Assembly: GCA_035048495.1 (NCBI GenBank)
Contig: CM068547.1
Span: 28,775,913 to 28,839,912, forward strand
Direction of reading: 5' to 3'
DNA length: 64,000 nucleotides
DNA from: Euptelea pleiosperma
Taxonomy: Eukaryota > Streptophyta > Magnoliopsida > Ranunculales > Eupteleaceae
Shown: in pieces, positions 13,078-25,369 of the stretch
Layout: the number at the start of each line of letters is the position of its first letter
How positions within the stretch are numbered: the stretch's first letter is position 1
The notes under the pieces: generated by a model
What the model saw: the letters and a program-made list of their open reading frames with translations, nothing else
Told to the model about the DNA's origin: nothing
Database searches by the model: none
Translations under genes and position numbers: made by a program

Positions 13078-13700
13078 ACTCAATCTGAAAACAAAATATT
13101 GGCTTTATGAAAATGATACTGGTTCAACCAAGTTGAGTGATTCCTTTGAAAGAGAATTTTTCTTGTTTCACTATTGTTATAGGGGTTACTCTTCATTGTG
13201 CATTTTTCCATTATCTCTTCATTATTGTTTAATTGTGTTAGTGATTCAACTAAGTTGTGCTCAATACTAAAATTAGAAACAAATACATACTTCATGAAAA
13301 TGGTACTGGTTCAACTAAGTTAAGCGGTTTCTTTAAAAGATTTTTTTTGTCACCATTATTACAAAAATTCCTCTTTGTTGAGATATATTTTCTCATCATC
13401 GTCTCACTTTATATTAGTTCAATCAAGTGGAGTTCAATACTCAAACATAAACAAATATTGGCTTTATGAAAATTGTGTTGGTTCAACCAATCTAAGTGGT
13501 TCTTTTGAAAAAAAATTTTATTCGTTTCACCATTTTTACAGGGGTTTTTCTTTGTTGAGATACATTGTCCCACCATCTCTTCATTATAGTCTAAATGTGT
13601 TCTAGGTTTAACTAAATTGAGTTCAATACTCAGAATTGGAAACAGAGACAAACATCATGATAACAACCAATTTGGTGAAAATGGTACTAATTCAACCAGT
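13078..13700 (+). repeat. Tandem repeat, about 180 bp period, three and a half copies
   Basis: Copies begin near 13078, 13259, 13432 and 13621. Each contains a 'CTCAATACT' start, 'GGCTTTATGAAAAT', 'ACTGGTTCAACC', a 'TTTCACCATT' block and 'CTCTTCATTAT'. Copies are strongly diverged from each other. No coding frame is conserved across copies. It occurs only in unit A. Confidence 0.7.
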
Positions 13701-14787
13701 TTTGTGAACATGGTATTAGTTCATACAGATGTTCGTGAACAAAATTGGACTAAAAAATACAAAAAAATGTTGTAGTGTTAGAAAATAGGCGTTTAGAGAA
13801 GGTTGAACATGATCAACAACTTGGACCTTTCTTCTTCTCCACAAACCAAACCAAAAATAGCTATCGAACATACCTTCTTCACCTTCTTCAGTAGAGAAAT
13901 ACATAGTTTGCGTACGGGGTGAAGTGGATGGAATTGAGAGGGTTGCTTCATTTCTTCTGAGTTTTTGAACTTCCTTTCTTCAACAGAGCAAATCACGAGC
14001 TACAATGGCTATAAATGAGTTGCATAGAAAAGGGAGGAGAAATGGAGGAAAACATGAGGAAGATGGGGGGAAAAATTGAAGAAGAGAGAAGATGAAGCTG
14101 ACGTATGGTATTGTGCGTCAACTTTATTTCAAATCAACTGACATTGCTGGTAGGATGGAGGGTATTATTGGTATTCAATAGAAAATTGGACAGTAACCAT
14201 AAAATAGGCCTTAGTGGGCCAACTCTTGAACTAATGTGTCCTAAGTTTTGTAAATGGGACTTAAAGGTCAATATTTTTGTAAAAAAGTCAGGTTTTGGGC
14301 ATGAGGGCTTCGATACAACCGAAATGTAAAACCCTACCCCTATCTATTCTACCATTTAAAGAGCGAAGGTCCTTCTTGCGTTACTAAGGTGAATTCTCAA
14401 AAATACCTTTATTTTGGTTCATTTGATTTATTTTTATTCACTTGGCATGGTGTTTTGATATTTTAGTCTCAAAAGGCATACACTACATGCAGCTCATTCA
14501 ATGTTCATCTCTAATTAAAAAAATTCATATTCTAATATGACCATCAAATTTTTTAAATTTATAAACATTACTTTCATTTTTTACTATATAAGGGTGCTTT
14601 GGTCATTCAACATTTTAACATTTCAACTCAACTATGAAGTATTTATTGAGTTGTCGCACCCCATGAATTGTGAGGGCACCCCTAATCTACTTAAAGTACC
14701 CCACGAATTGTTCTTTAATTTATGAAAATGGTTTCCACAAGTTAGATTTGAGATCACCACGCGCAACTTCATGCAAGCATTAAGGGA

Positions 14788-15083
14788 CCTACGTGACACA
14801 CTCTTAGAGCACTTTGACCGTATGGATGATTGGCCAATCCCTAGGTGGATCTACAAACCAAAAATCAGCCTGATTAGTGATTTCTAGGCATTGGATTTGA
14901 GTTATTTTCATGGGTTGATTTTAACCATGGAAATTTGAGCATCATTGACTATTATTTGAGGTACAAAGATCCAAAGGTTTGAATTCACTAACCAGGTTGA
15001 ATTTTGGTCTTAGATCCACCTAAGTATTGGAAACATTCATACGCTCAGAGTCCTCTAAACCTGTGCCACGTGGCTCATATTGC
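14788..15083. repeat. Foldback repeat with CACGTGGC at one end
   Basis: Left arm has ACTCTTAGAGCACTTTGACC and CCAAAAATCAGCCTGATT. The right arm is its imperfect reverse complement and ends in GTGCCACGTGGCTCATATTG. Same family as 15303-15592 and 21593-21886. Confidence 0.7.
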
Positions 15084-15302
15084 ACACTATCATCAAAGTT
15101 CTCTAAAAAATCACATCTATTATTTGTCAACATTATTGTGGGATGAATTACAAAAAAAATAAAGAATGTCGGATGAATGCTTAGTTTTGGTGCCCTCACA
15201 AGTCGTGGTGCCTTGACAATTCATGGGGTGTGACTAAATTTTTCCTTTATTCTGAAAAAAAAAAAAATTTGATGATGGTGTCAATCATCAAAGTTGATGA
15301 CA

Positions 15303-15592
15303 GACCACAATATGAGCCACATGGTACACTATTAGAGGCTATTTACCGTATGGATGTTTGGCCCATCCCTAGATGGACCTAAGTAACAACAATCGGCCTG
15401 ATTAATGATTTCTAACCTTTGAATCTTAGTAACCCAAATACTGTTAGCAAGCCACGGTTAGAACTAAATAATGAAAAAGACTTTAATCCAAGCGATATAA
15501 ATTATCATGATGAATTTTGGTAGGTAGGTCTAACTAGAGATGGGCCAAATATCTATACGGGCGTGGTCTCTAAGAGTATGCCACGTGTAAAG
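15303..15592. repeat. Foldback repeat, second neighbouring copy
   Basis: Left end CCACAATATGAGCCACATGG; right arm contains GATGGGCCAAATATC and TAAGAGTATGCCACGTG. The arms are imperfect inverted copies. Confidence 0.7.
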
Positions 15593-15814
15593 AGCACACG
15601 AATAGCACGGGGTGTGCCCCTAGTTTAGGTAACGGGAAATCGGGAGTTATAACGGTTACATGCCAGTTATTAGAAAGACGCCAATCTTTTTGTGGTGCGC
15701 TCCGACCAGGAGTCCGCCCCGACAGGAAATGGGGTGTGTACGCTCCCTTGGTTAGAGTGGTGAGCGGGAAATCAAAAGTTCAAAAGAATCAAAACCCCAA
15801 AACCTTGAAACACA

Positions 15815-15903
15815 CAGTCTCTCTCTCTCTCTGCGAAGTGCGATCGATCGATCTCTGCAGCCGAAGCTCGTTGAACACAAGGGAAAAACGAAGACAATTA
15901 CGA
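15815..15903 (+). other. Possible non-coding first exon (5' UTR) of the PATRONUS-like gene A
   Basis: A CT-rich leader with GATCGATCGATCTCTGCAG ends at a good donor (ACGA/GTGAGT, GT at 15904), followed by a T-rich intron-like stretch. A matching acceptor TCTCTGTAG with possible exon 17829 to about 17955 lies before the coding exons. This is inference from splice-site look and position; no transcript evidence is available. Confidence 0.35.
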
Positions 15904-16425
15904 GTGAGTTGTCTTCTCCCCCATTTTTAGTTTCTGTTTCCTTCTTTGATTGATCGCCGTTTCTTTCTGATGTTGTTTTTTCTTTCCGCACGGACGCATT
16001 CAGGTTCTTTTTACTAAAAATCGGATTAGGTTTTTTTGTTGTTGTTGCACGAACCTATTTACGTCGCATTTATTGTTCTGTAGGTTCATTTGTGAAGTTA
16101 TTTCTATTTGTGGGGTTGCTTTATGTGAAAAAACCTAATATACTTCTCTGATCAGATCATAAAAATCTAGGGTTTCTTCTTCTTCGTCTTGTTTTGTTAG
16201 TTCGTTGACGTAAAAATCTTCTCCCTTAATGTAATTTTTTAAAATTTCTGGAAGGTTCTCATTCAGTTGACATGTGATTTGGATTATGATTCTGTGATTG
16301 TAAAATTGGTTCGACTCGCCAAGAATGTATTTTCTTCAGGTTCAGCCGAGCGAAATTCCCAGTTTTTGCCGATTAACAGTTAGTAATTCATTGGGTCAAA
16401 AATGTGCTTTTTGAGTTTACCTTAA

Positions 16426-17742
16426 TGGTCTGTTTGGTAACCCGGAATTGAGCCAGATTTGGATTTGTGATTCTTGGAATCACAAATCTCTGTGTTTGGG
16501 AGGACCGAATTCCAAGAATTATATTTCCAATTCCACGATTTTCGCGGAATTAGAAGTTTTAGGGAGGAGAAGAAACTTCAAATTCCTAGAATTCTATTTC
16601 CGGGTGAGTAGATTCAAAAGAATTTTTTTTGGGCTCCAACTCTCATGCTCATCCCTAGGTGGACCTACAAATAAAAAATTAGCAAGATTAGTTATTTGAA
16701 ACCATTGGATTGGTGTATTTGTTTTTGTTGATTCTTAACCGTGTGGTATCTAGCATTATTTGCGGTACTTAGATCCAAAGGTTGGAAGTTTTTAATCAAC
16801 TTGATTCTTAGCATGTAGGTCCACCTACGATGGGACAAACACCCATATGGTCCGTGGTCTCTACTAATGTGCTATGTGGCTCATACTGTGGTCCAAGTTG
16901 AGAGATAACTAATCAGCCTGATTTTAGTTTGTATGTCCACCTAGGGATGTATCTAACCGTTGGATTGGTATCTTTTATGGGTTGATTTTTAACTGTTGGA
17001 TTTCTAGCATTAGTTGGGGTATGAAGATCCAAAGCTTATAAATAACCAACCAACCTTATTTTTAGTATGTAGGTACACCTTGGGTTGGTATAAATATCCA
17101 TACGGTATTAGTGATTTATAACCATTGGATTCGTGTTTTTATGGGTTGATTTTTAACTATGGGATATCGAGCATTATTTGGGGTACTCAAATCTAAAGGT
17201 TAGAAATAACTAATCAACCTGATTTTTAGTATGTAGGTCCACCTCGGGATGGGATAAACATCAATACGGTCTATTGTCTCTAATAATGTGCCACATAGCG
17301 TGCTCAGAATGTGTTCCATCATTAGTGTTGATGATGGACATTTGTATTTGTTGCATCATGCGCCACTTAGGCTTTAGCCATTGATATTTTGACACGGGTT
17401 AATCATAGTCAAAAAATTATCAAAATAATTTTAATTATTATTTTTAAAATTTTTTCTTTAAATTAGCATCGATAACATTTAATTGACGGATGACAAAAAA
17501 AATAGCAGTCATTATAACATAAAGTTCATGAGATGATATTTCTCTTATGTAGATGGATAGAAATTTCAATTCTGTTAGACGTCCAAACAGCTAAAATTAG
17601 AATTCATTGGGAATTTCAAGTATTTTCCACGGTGTAACCAAACACAAGAAATTTCAATTTTTTGAATTCAAATTCTTAGAAATCACAAATCTTGGAATTC
17701 TATTTTCAATTCCAAATCTGTATCTGGTTGCCAAACAGACCC
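16426..17742. mobile_element. Harbinger-like element of 1.3 kb, with nested foldback repeats
   Basis: Left end GGTCTGTTTGGTAACC and right end GGTTGCCAAACAGACC are inverted copies, flanked by TAA on both sides (16423-16425 and 17743-17745). Sub-terminal sequences (CTTGGAATCACAAATC) are also inverted. The interior has three or four nested copies of the foldback words (GGACCTACAAAT, ACCATTGGATT, CATACGGT). No transposase is seen, so it is non-autonomous. Confidence 0.7.
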
Positions 17743-17964
17743 TAATAGAAATTGCTGCCTTTTAGCTGAATTAGGTCAGGTTTGTTCATCTCACGTTTTT
17801 TGAATGGAATGTTTCATTATCTCTGTAGGATTTCGCTCTTTCAATTTTCTTACTTTGAATATTACTTGGAGACCGTTTTGTTGAGGCAGCGAAAACAGAA
17901 ATATGAGCCTTTCTTCAAAGAACCATATCATAAACTCGTTGATGGGGGAGGGTTACAGGGGAAC

Positions 17965-18395
17965 CTCTCTCGGTGGCCCGTGCCCACGGCACTCTCCAAT
18001 AAAGCGTTTGCCAAAATCGGGTGTGAGTGGCTTAGATCCACCATCCATTTGGGGTGATAAGATCTCAGCCATCCTTTGTGAAACCGATAAGAGGGGGGGA
18101 TAAGTGCCTTCTCTGTTTTGTTATATAGATGTATAGTGGGTGGCCCGTGCCCTCGGCACTCCCCTACAAAGCATTTCCCAAAATCGGGTGTGAGTGGTTG
18201 AGATCCAAAGTCCATTTGGGGGATAAGATCTTGGCCATCCTTTGTGAAGCCGATAAGAGGGGTATAAGTGGGGAGACAATTTCCCAGTTAAATTAATCCA
18301 ACCGTCTAAATTTTATTTTATGTAAGGGTTGATATGGGCCCTTGGATATATGAAGCCTATAAGAGGGCGAGACAACTTCCCTGTTTTGTTATATA
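17965..18395 (-). mobile_element. Two Helitron-like non-autonomous units head to tail
   Basis: On the minus strand each unit starts ATCTATATAACAAAACAG and ends near a hairpin of the GTGCCGTGGGCACGGGCC type. Unit one runs from about 18393 down to 18138, unit two from about 18131 down to 17970. Both share the middle word ACTCACACCCGATTTTGG. A relative with a canonical CTAG end is at 60600-60711. Unit B of the duplication keeps only part of unit one (about 36869-37083). Confidence 0.55.
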
Positions 18396-18792
18396 GATGT
18401 TCTCAACTCCTTTTTTTCTTTTTTCCCTTTTCTATCCCTATTTAAAATGATATGATAGTACTGATGTGGTATCTCTAGAATGTTTTTTTTTCTTTTAAGA
18501 ATTTCTTTTTCCCGGATTTTCTATGAGCGTATTCAAACCCAACCAAGTACTAAAGAGGAATTATTCTCTTCTTCTTCTTCTTTTTTCTCTGAAAGGATTA
18601 ACCAATACTGGAAGTATCGAGCACAGGATTTCAGTTTATAAATCTTGGTCTGTATTGTATACTAAAGCTTGTTGATAAATATATTTGATGCTCCTACTAA
18701 TTTTTTTATCATACTGAATTGTTGATATCTTTGTCTTGATAAAATGTTTCAGAATTCAACATCCTGTTTGTTTGTCCAAGAGAAAAGGACCA

Positions 18793-20102
18793 ATGTCAAA
18801 AGCACGGGCACCTGGGCTGATCCTTCAAAATCAGAATTCGGATATTCACCATAAAGGTATTATCTTACTACATTCAGTATTGTTTTCTTATTATGAAACC
18901 ATCGGAATCAATCATCAGAAAGAGGTGACTAGGGGTGTCACTTGGTACCCAATTAACCAATTTCCAAACAAGGCCTGACCTCAGTAGGGTCCAGGTCCAA
19001 ATGTTTTTTGAGCTGATTAAAATTGGGTCCAATTCAGGTCTACCCATTTAGACCTGATTGGAATGGATCTGATTTGGTGTCATCCGACACAAATCCAATG
19101 GCTAAACCGGTTCCTGACATTTAAATATTTTGAAGGGTAGAACATAGAATTGACTATATAATATATATGTGATTGATCTCCATCTTCGTAATTTATAGGT
19201 TATTACCATACAAAGTTTTAATCCAAATACATGTTTTTTATACCACAGACGAGTACCCAATACCTGATGAGAAATTGGGTATTTATCATGTTGGTTCTGG
19301 AATTGCTGTTGCATAACCAGAACTGGAACTGATTTCTATAATATGTGGATATACTGATGCTGTACCGGAACCAATCACTAGAGGTTATCTATACCAAATT
19401 GATTTTTTTTTTTCTTTTTTCTTTTTAGGGGCTGTTGTTAAAGGAGCAACCAATAGTATCCTTAAAGCAACTCAAAAGAAAGGTGGAGGGCTTTGCAATC
19501 GAAAAGCCCTCCAGGACATTTCCAACTCATCATCTCTTCATCAAGAGGTGTCAACAAGGAAGAAGAGCCATACAAAGAATGAGTTTAATATTGCTGAAGA
19601 AATGTTTTTACATGACCATAACAAGTGCATAGAGGGGAGAAAGGCAGCGATGGAACGGCATCTCTTCGACACAGTTCTTTTCGAACATGGTAATTTAGAC
19701 TACTCTCACATTAATAATATACATATATTGTAATGATGTCTCTTGTTTCTATATGTATGTGCTTGACTATGTAAGCTCATTCTTCCTGCGCAGATTTGCT
19801 ATATCCTGATATATCCCCAAAGCCGGAACACACTGAGGTGTTATGTCCATTTTGATATTATTACTTTTGATATTCTTTTCGTATTTTAGGGGATCATGAG
19901 ACTAATAATAGTATTTTGGTGGCTGTTTCAGGCTGATTTTGCAAGTCCCCCTAGGTACCTAAAGTTGGAGCCGGTAATCGAACTGTTGATGCCTGCACTG
20001 ACTGATTGGAGCCCCTCTCCCATTCAATGGGACTCTCCTCCTCCTTCCCCATCTCAGTATGAGCTACCTGAACTGGTATTGAAAGCTTACATTGATGATT
20101 AA
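18793..20102 (+). CDS. PANS: PATRONUS-like (plant securin-type) protein, copy A
   Basis: Coding exons 18793-18856, 19429-19689, 19794-19837 and 19932-20102 join in frame to 179 residues. The family protects cohesion by restraining the anaphase-promoting complex in mitosis and meiosis. Visible support: LILQNQNSDIHHKGA near the N terminus, a destruction-box-like RKALQDISN at residues 46-54, AEEMFLHDHNKCI as in PATRONUS, and a C-terminal acidic and proline-rich part (DWSPSPIQWDSPPPSP). The start ATG at 18793 was chosen because that frame alone runs on into exon 2; the exon's own acceptor is at 18752, so the leader is spliced. The N-terminal DEN motif of Arabidopsis PANS1 is not clear here. Compared with copy B, RKALQ replaces RKALE and LCN replaces LGN. 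Family call rests on memory of the motifs. Confidence 0.75.
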
Positions 20103-21592
20103 ATGATTGTTTTCATCTCCAACTTGCTCCAAATCGTTGAATTCTACCCACTTGCTCCATCCATGATGTTTGGACCTTGCTGATTTTGAAAATGAACCTC
20201 CGTACTTGATTATGAGTGTTTGAATCCTATCCGCTTGCTCGCCAACCACCCCGCTGAAGAAAGAACCATTTTTGGAGAAGGGAGATGAGTATGCATGCAA
20301 ACATTGTCAGCACTGTTGGATGTCCATTGAAAAACGTGTTATTTCAATATTTTCAAACAAAATTATTTTATAAATTAGAAACACGTTTTTCAAGGAGCAT
20401 TCGATGGTGGATACAATGTGTGAATACTTTTAAGTCTGGAAACGTATGCAGACTAGATTTCTCCTCTTCAACTTGTTCCAAATTGTTGAATCATTACGCC
20501 AACTTTTAGAGGAGGCATGACTGAAAATCAGACTGACCTGTGGATCTAGAGTTAACCTTCCTTTAAAGAAAGTCAATTTTAAGCCTGTTTAGGAGTTTAC
20601 GTTCATATACATTTGGTCCTTTTCAGCATATACCCCACTTTAGAAAGGTCTTGATTAATGAGTTGGTGGGCCATGTGTGCTATGTTTGTGATGCCAAATC
20701 TTGACACCGAGCCCATGACTTGAATTTTGGACTTCCCCTTGGCTACACCTAAAAAATTACCCTGATTGGCAACTCCTAGCTACTAGATTTGAGCATCTGT
20801 TTCATGATAGAATTGAATTTGACTTTTTCATCATGAAAAAATGCTTAAATCCAATGGTTAGGAATCACCTAATAGGCTGATTTTGGGGGTGTAGGTCCAC
20901 ATTGGGGTGGGCCAAAAGATTTCATATTTTCCTTTTACACATGATATTTTGAGGTTAATTATTGGGTCTTACTTTTTCCAGAGCACATGTTACTTCCAGA
21001 GCAGGGTCGCGGTGTCGCGGTGTCGCGGTGTCGTGCCTTCATGTACCGTACTCTAGCACCATCAGGCTCCACATAACATAACACAGGGGACTTCCTTTTT
21101 TGCACTCATCTTTTCACTTGTGCTCTCGGCAGTGCATTTCAAGAATCCAACGGTGGTTGTTGGCATGGATTCTGAGAATCCAACGCGGCTGAGAGCACTA
21201 GTGAAAAGACGAGTGCAAAAACGCGAGTCCCTCGAGCCTGCTCCCAACATATAATATCTGTTAGGACTGTCAATGGGCCTGGTTCGGGCTTGGCCCAGGG
21301 CGGTGTTAAAATGACTGGCTCATTCCAAGCTGATTGGATGTCGAGAATCTGATCCAGTTTGTTCTTCATTCGGGGCCCAAGTCAAATTCTCCTTGAACGG
21401 CTGGGCCAGACTGGGCTGCTGGCTGGGGTTGACTTAAGCCCATTCTCAAGGCAACCTGGCTAAGTTGTTCTTAGTAGAAGTGTGGTTGAGTGGTTTTTTT
21501 CACAATTGGTAGATGAGAAGGCAGGTCCAAATTTGAAAACAAATTTCAAAATTGGGAAGAAGGCTCAGGCTCCCGGGACAGGCCTTTTCTAC

Positions 21593-21886
21593 AGGACCCA
21601 ATATGAGCCACGTGGCATACTCTTAGAGGACTTTGACCATATGGATATTTGGAGTCTGGACTATCCATAGGTAGACTTACAAACCAAAATTCAGCCTGAT
21701 TAGTCATTTCTAGGTGTTGGATTGGACTTATTGTCATGGGTTGATCTCAACTGTGGTTTGTAAGCCCATAACAAATCAAGCTGATTTTTGGTTTGTAAGT
21801 CCACCTAGGGATTGGTCAAACATCCATACGGTCAGAGTACTCTAAGAGATTGCCACATGGCTCATATTGTGTCCTGTAACGGGAGC
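21593..21886. repeat. Foldback repeat, near-palindromic (copy in unit A)
   Basis: Left end CAATATGAGCCACGTGGCAT and right end GCCACATGGCTCATATTG are inverted, and the inner parts (CTCTTAGAG, CATATGGATATTTGG, CAGCCTGATTAG) also mirror each other. This is the clearest member of the family. Unit B has it at about 40270-40555, so it predates the duplication. Confidence 0.8.
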
Positions 21887-22489
21887 CGGTAAAAAAGGGC
21901 CGGTCCCTGGAGCCCGACCCATTTGACAGATAATGAAGTCTGGTCTCCAAAGAGTTTTGCAAACTTATTTGGGATAATAATATGATGCAAATGATGAAGG
22001 ATCAGACCCCACAATTTGACTTGTGGGCCTCCTAAGAGAACTAGGCTGAAAATCAACCAAATGAAGTGATCCTAGCTGTCCAATATATTACCTTACGTGT
22101 GGGCAAGTGTGATGCAACATTTGATGGTTGCACTAATGTGATCTAAAATGCCTTTGTAATCATCCAAATGGATTCTTCTAGATGGTTAAGATTATATGAT
22201 TGACTTAAAATCTGTAAGATACGGATTTTTAGATAGCCCTAATCAATGATCTGCGGCCGTACAAAATCCACGTGCCGAGATCTGCGGTCCTGTCATTGCC
22301 GCTGATGACAGGGCCCGGTCATCGAAGTTTTACTCCCTTTTAGCTCATCTACAGCAGAGAGAGAGAGAGAAGATGACCTATAAACTTTCATCTGGACCAT
22401 TCAACCATCTAATGGTATAGAGTGGGACCAGTTTAATGTACCATAAAGCCTTTGGCAAATCTTAGTTATGGGCTTCCGGCCGGGTAAAG

Positions 22490-23105
22490 TATGTACGGGG
22501 AAATAACGGGAAAAAAAACGGTGCCAAAATTCAAAATTTCAATAAAATTTATAACGGAAATACGGGCTTTTTCTTGATTTTTTTCATAAAATAATGGCTG
22601 TTATTTTCTGAGCGCTAAAACGGTTCATACGTAACGGGTAGGTCCGGACTCCGAATCCATTATAACGGCAGTTTTTTAAACCATGGTCTAGAGCTTCACC
22701 CATTTCTTACATATACATCTTACATCCGGTGGTGGAGTCCACACGGAGATCATGTTGGACAATCCCACCACCCAACCGCTATTTTGTTGTTCTCGTCATG
22801 TTGATCATCATCACCAAAAATCGATCAATTGGATCCCTAGTCATATCAAAATGGACTGATTTTTTTTTTGGTAAGGATAGTCTCCGCAGTATGAACAACT
22901 CACCCTGTGGTAGGTTGGATTGTCTAACATGATCTCCACATGGCCGTTACAACGGTATAACGGACTGGGGACGTTACCATTTTTTCCATTATAACGGGTC
23001 CATTTTTTCGGTTATAATGGATTGTAACGCTCGGAAAAATAACAGAAAAAACCGAAAAGTAAAGGAAATAACAGCCGTCATTTTTTTGAGCGTTTTAACG
23101 GTAGG
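22490..23105. repeat. AACGG-rich degenerate repeats (unit A)
   Basis: Many copies of GTTATAACGG, TAACGG and their complements, often as mirror or inverted words. The same material is at 40975-41760, 32925-33310, 54530-54590 and 60290-60620. Parts fold back on themselves and suggest a non-autonomous DNA transposon; the limits are unclear here. Confidence 0.5.
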
Positions 23106-23221
23106 TAAAGTTAGTTCCATCTACTTTGATAATTAGAGGACTGGAAAGGAATATCTTTCAGCCAAGTTGGTGTTGAAAACAAGGAAATGGATATGAGATA
23201 GGGATGTGGATGTGGATGTCA

Positions 23222-23227
23222 TATAAA
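23222..23227 (+). promoter_or_regulatory. TATA box of peroxidase A
   Basis: TATAAA lies 95 bases before the ATG and is conserved at the same distance in copy B. Confidence 0.6.
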
Positions 23228-23289
23228 TTCCCTAATCTTTCTGCAAATTCACTAATTATGTGCCATTGAAGCTCAGCAACCTTTTTTGA

Positions 23290-25369
<2,080 letters not shown>

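Larger units (their letters stand above)
11334..18183. other. Region present in unit A but missing from unit B
   Basis: At 11328-11335 (TTGCCAAACC) and at 18176-18187 (CCCAAAATCGGG) unit A has sequence that in unit B is joined directly at about 36862-36872 (TTGCCAAAATCCGG). The shared CCAAA looks like microhomology at a deletion. The block holds MITEs, foldback repeats, a tandem repeat and the likely upstream exons of the PATRONUS-like gene. Confidence 0.8.
20103..23221. other. Spacer between the PATRONUS-like gene and peroxidase A, repeat-rich
   Basis: No gene seen. It holds the 3' flank of the securin-like gene, foldback sequences (about 20700-20920 and 21593-21886), a triplicated 11-mer GGTGTCGCGGT-type run near 21006-21032, and AACGG-rich repeats at 22490-22690 and 22940-23100. 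About 215 bp around 22205-22420, with a GA run, is absent from unit B. Confidence 0.65.

Noticed and set aside
17782..18103. Open frames that include MSLSSKNHIINSLMGE as a possible first coding exon of the securin-like gene
   Set aside because: Splicing its donors to the 18753 exon gives a frame that meets a stop or does not match the family. The ATG at 18793 gives a full in-frame product.
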